A DNA stretch of 64,000 nucleotides from an uncultured Prevotellaceae bacterium (GTDB taxonomy: Bacteria; Bacteroidota; Bacteroidia; Bacteroidales; Bacteroidaceae): NCBI GenBank assembly GCA_946415645.1, contig CAMKTJ010000006.1, positions 30,337-94,336 on the forward strand. Reading direction: 5' to 3'. Below the pieces are notes generated by a model. That model was not told where the DNA came from and searched no databases. It saw only the letters and a program-made list of their open reading frames with translations. Position 1 is the stretch's first letter. Each line of letters starts with the position of its first letter. Shown here one piece after another: positions 44,383 to 52,500 of this stretch. The position numbers were made by a program, and so were the translations under genes.

Positions 44383-45834
44383 ATGGCTACTTCAATTAAA
44401 GAATTGGATCCCCAGATTATCTGGAAGAACTTTTATCTGCTAACTCAGGTACCCCGTCCAAGCGGACATTTAGAGAAGATTCAGCAGTTCCTGCTCGATT
44501 GGGCAAAGGAGCATGGTATAGAGGCATTCAAGGACAATGCCGAGAATATTGTTATGCGCAAGCCTGCCACCCCAGGTATGGAAGGTCACAAGACAGCTGT
44601 CCTGCAGGCACACATGGATATGGTTCCCCAGAAGACAGACGAGAGTACCCATAACTTCGAGACCGATCCTATTGAGACCTACATAGACGGTGAATGGGTA
44701 AAGGCCAAAGGTACTACGTTGGGTTCTGATGATGGTATGGGCGTTGCTGCCATCATGGCCGTTATGGAAAGTACAGACCTGGTACATGGTCCTCTGGAAG
44801 CACTTATTACAGCTGACGAGGAGAGCACCATGTATGGTGTTAACAACCTGGCTGCCGATACGCTGAAGGGCGATATCCTGCTGAATATCGACAACGAGAC
44901 GATGGGTGAGTTCGTCATCGGTTCTGCTGGTGGCGTGAATATTTCTGCTACCATGCAGTACAAGGAGGTGGCTCCTGAAGAAGGTGACATTGCCGTTAAG
45001 GTAGTGCTGAAGAATCTTCGTGGTGGTCATAGCGGCTTGGAAATCAATGAGGGCCGTGCTAATGCCAATAAGCTGATGGCCCGCTTCGTCCGTCAGGCTA
45101 TTGCCGATGATGAGGCTCGCCTCTGCACTTGGAACGGTGGTAACATGCGCAATGCTATCCCCCGTACCGCTACTGTAGTGCTGAGTCTTCCCAAGGAGAA
45201 TCTCGAAGATTTGAAGGATCTGGCTCAGTATTGCGAGAAGACCTTCCAGGATGAGTACCGTGGTGTGGAAGAGGGTATCAGCATGACTGTTGAGACCACA
45301 GCTATGCCTGCCGGACAGGTGCCTATGGAGATTCAGGACAATCTGGTAGATGCCATCATGGCTTGCCACAATGGTGTACTGCGCAATATCCCCAGCATCC
45401 CATCTGTTGTAGAGACCAGTAGCAATCTGGGTATTATCAATATTGGCAACGGTGAGGCTAGCATCTTGATTTTGGCTCGTTCCAGCAACGAGACTATGAT
45501 GGAGTATATTCAGGAGATGCAGGAGTGCTGCTTCTCTATGGCAGGCATGAAGGTGGAATACGGTGGTCAGTATGGTGCTTGGCAGCCCAACTTCGACAGC
45601 CCTATCGTAGCTACTATGGTGAAGGTTTACAAGGATATCTTCAATGAGGATGCCCGTGTAGAGGTTTGCCATGCAGGTCTGGAGTGCAGCATCATTGGTG
45701 GTGTTTATCCCAAGATGGACTTGGTAAGCTTCGGTCCTACACTGCGTAGTCCTCATACACCTGATGAGCGTTGCAACATCCCCAGCGTAGCTAAGTTCTG
45801 GGAGTTCCTGAAAGCATTGCTGAAAGCAATTTAA
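44383..45834 (+). CDS. pepD: Aminoacyl-histidine dipeptidase (PepD-like, M20 family)
   Basis: This 483-residue protein has the M20 zinc-peptidase motifs: LQAHMDMVPQK, GSDDGMGVAAIMA, ITADEESTMYGV and LRGGHSGLEINEGRANANKL. The length and the LDPQIIWKNFYLLTQVPRPSGHLEKI start fit cytosolic beta-Ala-His dipeptidase. It hydrolyses Xaa-His dipeptides. It is followed by ilvA after a short repeat. Confidence 0.95.
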   Translation: MATSIKELDPQIIWKNFYLLTQVPRPSGHLEKIQQFLLDWAKEHGIEAFKDNAENIVMRKPATPGMEGHKTAVLQAHMDMVPQKTDESTHNFETDPIETYIDGEWVKAKGTTLGSDDGMGVAAIMAVMESTDLVHGPLEALITADEESTMYGVNNLAADTLKGDILLNIDNETMGEFVIGSAGGVNISATMQYKEVAPEEGDIAVKVVLKNLRGGHSGLEINEGRANANKLMARFVRQAIADDEARLCTWNGGNMRNAIPRTATVVLSLPKENLEDLKDLAQYCEKTFQDEYRGVEEGISMTVETTAMPAGQVPMEIQDNLVDAIMACHNGVLRNIPSIPSVVETSSNLGIINIGNGEASILILARSSNETMMEYIQEMQECCFSMAGMKVEYGGQYGAWQPNFDSPIVATMVKVYKDIFNEDARVEVCHAGLECSIIGGVYPKMDLVSFGPTLRSPHTPDERCNIPSVAKFWEFLKALLKAI

Positions 45835-45855
45835 AGTGAAGAGTGAAGAATAAGA
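45835..45855 (+). repeat. Class B cassette between pepD and ilvA
   Basis: AGTGAAGAGTGAAGAATAAG exactly fills the space between the pepD stop and the ilvA ATG. Confidence 0.85.
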
Positions 45856-47046
45856 ATGAATTTAGATAATTTCTATAAGGCCAGGTATGTGCTGAACCAG
45901 GTTATCCGCAGGACGGACCTGGTTCAGGCTCCTCGGTTGAATCCGGAGGCTGACATCTACCTGAAGCCGGAAAACCTACAGGTAACAGGTTCCTTCAAGG
46001 TGCGTGGTGCCTGCTATAAGATTTCACAGCTGACAGAAGAGGAAAAGGCACGTGGTGTTATTGCCTGCTCGGCTGGTAATCACGCACAGGGTGTGGCCCT
46101 GGGTGCCAGCTTCAATAAGATAAAGAGTCTGATCTGCCTGCCTGATGGTGCTCCCATCAGTAAGGTGGAGGCTACAAGACGTTATGGAGCTGATATCTGT
46201 CTGGTGCCAGGTGTATATGATGATGCTTACCAGAAGGCTATTCAGTTGAGGGACGAGCACGGTTATACCTTTGTGCATCCCTTTGACGATGAGAATGTGA
46301 TTGCCGGTCAGGGAACCATAGGCTTGGAACTGTTGGAACAGTTGCCTGGCGTTGAGGTCGTGCTGGTACCCATCGGTGGCGGAGGCTTGGCCTCTGGTGT
46401 AGCTTATGCTATCAAGAATTTGAATCCAAAGGTTCAGGTTTGGGGCGTTCAGGCTGCCGGTGCTCCCAGTATGTACCAAAGTCTGGTGGATCATCAGATT
46501 CTCCGTCTTAACTCTGTCAGCACCATTGCCGACGGTATTGCCGTTAAGGAGCCAGGGGCATTGACCTACGACATCTGCCAGAAATACTTGGACGGTGTGG
46601 TTACCGTTACGGAGGATGAGATCTGTGCAGCTATTCTGGCGCTGATAGAACAGCAGAAGATGGTGGCAGAAGGTGCGGGTGCTGTGAGCGTGGCTGCAGC
46701 TATGTTCAACAAGGTGCCTGTGGCAGGCAAGAAGACCATCTGTATTGTCAGTGGTGGTAACATTGACGTTACTATCCTGAACCGTGTCATCAACCGTGGT
46801 CTGTTCAAGAGCGGCAGAACCTATACGTTTGTGGTAGAACTGGATGACAAGCCCGGTCAGTTGGTGGGTGTGAGCCAGATTGTTGCCAGCCTGGGTGGTA
46901 ACGTTATCAGTGTACGCCATGAGCGTAACGATGATGCCGAGAGGGTAACAGCCTGCCAGTTGCGGCTGAAGGTGGAGACTCGCGACGAGGATCAGATAAA
47001 TGAGATAAGAAAAGCATTGAAGAAGAATCATTATAAATTAGTATAA
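45856..47046 (+). CDS. ilvA: Threonine ammonia-lyase (threonine deaminase)
   Basis: This 396-residue protein has the PLP-binding lysine in TGSFKVRGACYK, SAGNHAQGVALGAS, GGGGLASGVAYAI and a C-terminal ACT domain (TYTFVVELDDKPGQLVGVSQIVASLGGNVISVRHER). It makes 2-oxobutanoate for isoleucine synthesis. The ridA gene follows 5 nt later; RidA removes the reactive enamine intermediate formed by this enzyme, so the pair is functionally linked. Confidence 0.95.
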   Translation: MNLDNFYKARYVLNQVIRRTDLVQAPRLNPEADIYLKPENLQVTGSFKVRGACYKISQLTEEEKARGVIACSAGNHAQGVALGASFNKIKSLICLPDGAPISKVEATRRYGADICLVPGVYDDAYQKAIQLRDEHGYTFVHPFDDENVIAGQGTIGLELLEQLPGVEVVLVPIGGGGLASGVAYAIKNLNPKVQVWGVQAAGAPSMYQSLVDHQILRLNSVSTIADGIAVKEPGALTYDICQKYLDGVVTVTEDEICAAILALIEQQKMVAEGAGAVSVAAAMFNKVPVAGKKTICIVSGGNIDVTILNRVINRGLFKSGRTYTFVVELDDKPGQLVGVSQIVASLGGNVISVRHERNDDAERVTACQLRLKVETRDEDQINEIRKALKKNHYKLV

Positions 47047-47050
47047 GAAA

Positions 47051-47425
47051 ATGAAAGTTATCAGTACAACAAAGGCTCCAGCAGCCATCGGCCCCTACAG
47101 TCAGGCCATAGAAGTAAACGGTTTTGTATATGCAAGCGGTCAGATACCCATTGACCCCGCAACAGGTCAGTTTGTTGAGGGTGGCATCAAGGAGCAGACC
47201 CGTCAGTCGCTGACAAATGCACAGAATATTCTCAAGGAGGCTGGTACCGATCTCTCTCACGTAGTAAAGACAACTGTTTATCTGAGTGATATTGCCAACT
47301 TCGCTCCCATGAACGAGGTGTATGCCGAGTTCTTTACAGAGCCTTATCCCGCCCGTAGCGCTGTGGCAGTAAAGGATCTGCCTAAGGGTGCCTTGGTTGA
47401 GATTGAGGTTTTTGCTGCCAAGTAA
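47051..47425 (+). CDS. ridA: RidA family enamine/imine deaminase
   Basis: This 124-residue protein matches RidA throughout: TTKAPAAIGPYSQAIEVNGFVYASGQIPIDP, NAQNILKEAGTDLSHVVKTTVYLSDIANFAPMNEVYAEFF, and PARSAVAVKDLPKGALVEIEVFA, including the substrate-binding arginine of PARSAV. It releases 2-oxobutanoate from the IlvA product before it does damage. Confidence 0.96.
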   Translation: MKVISTTKAPAAIGPYSQAIEVNGFVYASGQIPIDPATGQFVEGGIKEQTRQSLTNAQNILKEAGTDLSHVVKTTVYLSDIANFAPMNEVYAEFFTEPYPARSAVAVKDLPKGALVEIEVFAAK

Positions 47426-47450
47426 TTTTATCCCAACGTAACATATATCC

Positions 47451-49397
47451 ATGATGAGAACTAATAGAATTCTTTCCCTTCTTTTGTTGGCAGCAACCTG
47501 TGTTTCAGGTTTTGCCCAGAAGGTTGTAAGTGCCCAGAGTCCCAACGGGCAGACAAGTGTGAGTGTAACACTCTCTGACCGCATATATTATGATGTGGTA
47601 AGTCATAATGAGACGCTGCTGAAGCAGAGCGTTATTGGCATGCAGCTGTCAAACAAGACGTTAGGCGCCAATCCTGTGTTGAAGAAGAAGAGCGTACGTA
47701 CAGTGAAGGAGGCGGTAAAGCCTGTACTGCCCCTGAAGTACAGCCAGGTGGAAAACAACTATACGTTACTTACCTTGGATATGAAGGGCGGTTATGCTGT
47801 AGACTTCCGTCTTTATGACGATGGTGTTGCCTTCCGTATGAGAACCTCGCTGCCTGGCGAGATAGAGGTGATGCAGGAGAATACCGTTTTCCAGTTGGCA
47901 GACAACTGCGACTTGGTGCTGCAGCAGCCTGGCGGCTTTAAGACAAGCTGCGAGGAGAACTACTCTTTTGTCAAGAGCAACGAGTGGAAGAAGGAAGACA
48001 GAATGTCTGAACTGCCTGTCCTTATCATGGGTAAGAACCAGAAGATCCTGCTCAGTGAGTTCGACCTTGTCAGCTATCCCGCTTTCTTTTTGAAGGGCAA
48101 TGCTGATAACAGTCTTTCTGTTATTCAGCCTAAGGCTCCATTGGAATATGAGGATCAGGGCGACCGTAGTCAGCGAATCCTTAAAGAGGCTGATTATATT
48201 GCCAAGACAAAGGGTACACGCACTTTCCCCTGGCGTTATATGCTGATCACTCAAGAGGATGGTCGTCTGGCAGAGAATACAATGCCTATGCGTTTGGCTC
48301 AGAAGTGCCAGATTGAGGATACCAGTTGGATTAAGCCCGGACAGACCTGTTGGGACTGGTTGAACGGTATTCCTTACGGCGCAGACGTAAACTTCAAGAG
48401 CGGTATCAATCTGGATACCTACAAGTACTTTGTAGACTTTGCATCACGCAATGGTGTGCCTTATATCATTATGGATGAGGGTTGGGCATTGGATACCCGC
48501 GATCCCTTCCGTACCAATCCTGAGGTGAATCTGCCTGAACTGATTCGTTATGGCAAGAGCAAGAACGTTGGTATCTGGGTGTGGTTGCCTTGGTTGACAG
48601 TTGAACACCACATGGACCTCTTCCAGAAGTTTGAGGAATGGGGCATTGTCGGTACCAAGATTGACTTTATGGACCGTCAGGACCAGTGGATGGTTGACTT
48701 CTATGACCGTGTAGCCAAAGAGGCTGCCAAGCATCATATCATGGTTGACTTCCACGGAGCCTTCCATCCCAGCGGTTTGGAATACCGTTATCCCAATATC
48801 CTGACCTATGAGGGTGTTCGTGGTATGGAGTATAATGGCAGCTGTACACCTAAGAACAGTATCTGGTTCCCCTTCTTGCGTAATGCAGTAGGTCCTATGG
48901 ATTATACTCCCGGTTCTATGCTTTGCTACCAGCCAGAGTCACATCACGGCAACCGTCCTATCTGTTCTGGTGTGGGAACCAAGGCTTATCACATGGCTGT
49001 CTTTGTACTCTTCGAGAGTAATCTGCAGATGTTGATGGATAATCCCTGCCGTTATGACAAGTGGCCAGATTGCCGCGACTTCCTTACCAGTGTTCCTGTA
49101 AACTGGGACGAGACACGTGTCCTTGCAGCAGAGGCCGGACAGTATATTGTTATGGCTAAGCGTAAGGGGCAGAAGTGGTTCATTGGCGGTATCACCAACG
49201 ATAAGTCTCGTGAACTGGATGTAACCCTCAACGTTCTTCCTGAAGGAAAGAATATGCAGATGACATCTTTTGTTGATGGTGTGAATGCCGATCGTATGGC
49301 TATGGATTACCGTCAGGAGAAGACTTCTGTTAATAAGAATACCAAGCTTCACATCAAGATGGCTCGCAATGGTGGCTTTGCTGCTGTGATAGAATAA
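47451..49397 (+). CDS. Glycoside hydrolase family 97 (likely retaining alpha-galactosidase type)
   Basis: This 648-residue protein has a signal peptide (MMRTNRILSLLLLAATCVSGFAQ), a GH97 N-terminal beta-sandwich (VSAQSPNGQTSVSVTLSDRIYYDV), a (beta/alpha)8 core (WDWLNGIPYG, YIIMDEGWA, IWVWLPWLTVEHH, GTKIDFMDRQDQWMVDFY, HGAFHPSGLEYRYPN, YEGVRGMEYN) and a C-terminal beta domain. The KIDFMD segment is, as far as I recall, that of the retaining subgroup with an aspartate nucleophile, which includes alpha-galactosidases; the inverting alpha-glucosidase type differs here. No sorting domain is present, so it probably acts in the periplasm. Confidence 0.88.
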   Translation: MMRTNRILSLLLLAATCVSGFAQKVVSAQSPNGQTSVSVTLSDRIYYDVVSHNETLLKQSVIGMQLSNKTLGANPVLKKKSVRTVKEAVKPVLPLKYSQVENNYTLLTLDMKGGYAVDFRLYDDGVAFRMRTSLPGEIEVMQENTVFQLADNCDLVLQQPGGFKTSCEENYSFVKSNEWKKEDRMSELPVLIMGKNQKILLSEFDLVSYPAFFLKGNADNSLSVIQPKAPLEYEDQGDRSQRILKEADYIAKTKGTRTFPWRYMLITQEDGRLAENTMPMRLAQKCQIEDTSWIKPGQTCWDWLNGIPYGADVNFKSGINLDTYKYFVDFASRNGVPYIIMDEGWALDTRDPFRTNPEVNLPELIRYGKSKNVGIWVWLPWLTVEHHMDLFQKFEEWGIVGTKIDFMDRQDQWMVDFYDRVAKEAAKHHIMVDFHGAFHPSGLEYRYPNILTYEGVRGMEYNGSCTPKNSIWFPFLRNAVGPMDYTPGSMLCYQPESHHGNRPICSGVGTKAYHMAVFVLFESNLQMLMDNPCRYDKWPDCRDFLTSVPVNWDETRVLAAEAGQYIVMAKRKGQKWFIGGITNDKSRELDVTLNVLPEGKNMQMTSFVDGVNADRMAMDYRQEKTSVNKNTKLHIKMARNGGFAAVIE

Positions 49398-49404
49398 TTT
49401 GTAA

Positions 49405-49538
49405 ATTGGTTATAGGTTATTGGTTATAGGTTATTGAGAAAGAGAATGAGATAGTAAACTCAACGCTCAATAACCAATACACAATAACCTATAATCTTTA
49501 AATAAGCTCAATAACCAATACACAATAACCAATAACCA
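49405..49538. repeat. Class J GGTTATAGGTTATTGG repeats as direct and inverted copies
   Basis: GGTTATAGGTTATTGG repeats occur at 49408-49438. Their inverted form, CTCAATAACCAATACACAAT and following bases, appears twice (from 49467 and from 49507). The first and second blocks can pair into a hairpin of about 25 bp. The gap of 149 nt between GH97 and the A2M gene contains little else. Confidence 0.85.
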
Positions 49539-49546
49539 CTACATAA

Positions 49547-52500
49547 ATGCGTCGTTTCCTATTTTTCCTTTTCTTTTTGCCTATGATGGCATGGGCAGGT
49601 AAAGACACGCCTGCCAGAAAGTTGGTTTCTCTGCTTACTGAGTGTAAGGAGCGAGAGGAGCTGGTTCCTGATTCTTTCTTTTCTGATGTACTGCTCTTGA
49701 AGCAGGAAATCAAGGAGCAGAAGGATTCGGCTGCCAAGGCTATTTATAGTGCTACGCTGGCCCATCTACTGATGCAGAACCAGTGGCTGGCTCAGCAATG
49801 GAAAAAGGATACTGCCAGTCATCCTGACAGTGTAAGGGAATGGAGCAGATTGGAGTACCGTCAACAAGCCTCGCTCTTGTATTCCTATGCAATGCGAGAT
49901 TTGGAACTGTTACATCGGACGCAAGCCAAAGAGTGGATTCCCCTTGTTAACAGAGGAAAAGACGAAAAGGTGTATGGCGGTGGTATGTTAGCTGTTATCT
50001 GTCAGGCTATGTCATCCGACATACCTTATGAGACGCGAAAAACAGAGGACTTACCCCTTTACGGAAGGCTGATTGATTTTTATAAGCAGCATTCGCTAAG
50101 GGAGGCTGCTTTACGTCTGAGCTTGGATTCAGTCTTTGAAATGAATAAGAACCGTGAGGATTATCTGCTACAACTCAAGAAGGAGTATCAGGATTTACCC
50201 TCGTGTGACAAAGTCTATGTTCAGCTTGCCCAATTAAAGGAGAAAGCTGAGGATAAGCGCCAGATTATAGAAGAGGGCTTACGCTTGTATCCTAAGTCGG
50301 CAGAACTCAAGAATTGGATATTAAGCCAAGAAGCACCAAGTCTGCAGTTCGAAATCCCAACCTTTATGTATCCTGATTCAAAGGAAGAAGTGGTGATGTC
50401 GGTACAAAATGTCCAGGGGATGAAGTATAGTATTTACCGACTGCCTGACGATTTCCAACAGGATGAGGAGGTGGAGTTACTCACTCAGGTACTCCGCAAG
50501 GGCAAATTGGTCAGCAAGGATGTTTATATCTTTGCTCCTCATCCAGCTTATGAATCATGGAAGGATACCCTGAATATGCAAGCGCCATCATTAGGAGTGT
50601 ATGCTATGGTGATGCAGGCAAACACGCAGGCTCGTTTGGAGAATAAACCGGAACCACAGGTTCACCTCTTCTATGTATCCAAACTGCGTGCTTTCTCAGT
50701 CGCTTTGCCCAACAAGAAGACGCAGATTGTAGTTGTAGATGGACAGAGTGGAAAGCCTGTCCCTGGTGTCAGTGTAAAACTGATGCCTATCCGAAACTCT
50801 CTGACCAAAAAGTCCTATACGGAATACACAACAGACAAATGGGGAAGAGTAGTATTATCTGCGCAGTCTGTGAGAAATCAGATGAAGGTGAAATTGAGCA
50901 AAGGCGAGGACTGTATCTTACCATCGCAAGATCTTAATGGATTGTCTTATTACAACACTTTTGCGGCAGATAAAGGGGTAGCCAATAAGAATTTACGTAT
51001 ATTCACGGACAGAATCATCTATCGCCCCGGCCAGACAGTTTATGTGGGTGCTATTGCCTATACCCAAAAAGGATGGGAGACACGGGTTGAGGAAACAGGG
51101 GATTATAGGTTCATCCTGCAGGATGCCAAGGGTAACAAACTGACAGAACGTGTTCTGAAAACCGATGAGTTTGGTGTTCTTAATGATTCTGTTAGCTTAC
51201 CCAAGGATGCTGCTCCTGGATTTTATACCATAAGAATAGGAACGTCTAGCTACACTTTCCGTATTGAGGAATACCGTCGTTCTGTGTTCTATGTTGAAAT
51301 GGATCCTGTTCCGGCTGTATCATTACCCGCTGATAGTATTCGGATAACGGGTAAGGCCATTTCTTATAGTGGCGCTCCTGTAGCTAATGCCCGTGTTACA
51401 GGTAAGGCGGAAATTTATTCAGGCTTTTGGTGGTACCGGCGCAGTTACGCAGATACCCAGATTCTGGATACTATCTACACTGATGTGGAGGGACGTTTCT
51501 CTGTGAATATTTCCTTGGCAAGTGTAAAAAGTGATTTCCATATGGGGGCTAATCTTGTTGTAAACGTTGATGTGCTAAACAAACAAGGTGAGACAGAACA
51601 GGGAAATACAAGATTCTCTCTGTGTTCACGCCCCTATGTCTTACGAGGCGAAATACCCAATCGCCAAGATAAAGAAAGGTTGCAACCATGGTCGTTCGAA
51701 CTTTGTGCCAGCACTGGTGTCACGGTTGACGGCGATATTCTTTGCCGTATTATAAAAGGCAAAGATACAGAAAAGGCAAGTTTCGTGCTGCCTGCAGGAA
51801 AACCAGTGATACCATCTGAATTAATGACTGTGCCCAGTGGGTTATATAAAGTAGTGGCTCAGTACGTGAACGGCAAGGATACAGCTCGTTATGAACAGCA
51901 GATGGAACTCTTCTCTTTGACAGATACGCGTTTGGTGGAGGAGAAAGACCTGAGCATTTATACTCCATGTGATACTTTTTCCGTAAATCAACCTGCGAAG
52001 GTGCAGATAGGAACTTCTTTGAAGGAGGCATGGATATACCTTACCATGGCACATCATGAGAAGGTGTTCTTGGATACTTTAATTTGTGTGCCCGATACTG
52101 CTTTTGTATGGGAGATACCTTATAAGGAAGAATATGGTGATGGTATAAGAATCAGTGCTGCTCTTTATCATCAATATCTGAGGACGGCCACCATTGCGCT
52201 GCACCAGGCTTTGCCCCAGAAAGAGCTGAAAACATATTGGCAGACTTTCCGTAACCGTCTGCGTCCTGGTCAACAGGAAGAGTGGCAACTCTCTTTACGC
52301 CATACTGACGGCACTCCTGCTAATGCTAATGTTTTGCTGAGTATGTACGATGCGTCTCTGGATGCTATCAGAAAACACAATATTAGCTTTGGGCTAAATT
52401 ACTCATATCATATTCCTTGGTTCCGCTATGGACAGTTGGGAGGTTTAAAATCCAGTTGTTTCTTCAATTTTCCTGTGCGTTTCCAAAAGACTAAGGATTG

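Noticed and set aside
44470..45756. Long reverse frame (428 codons) opposite pepD
   Set aside because: It is antisense to a clear M20 peptidase with all motifs; the reverse product has no recognisable family or start context.
46024..47031. Reverse frame of 335 codons opposite ilvA
   Set aside because: It is antisense to threonine deaminase and shows no motif or upstream signal.
49405..49538. CRISPR-like array
   Set aside because: Spacing is irregular, units are short and partly inverted, there are no unique spacers, and no cas genes occur in the window.
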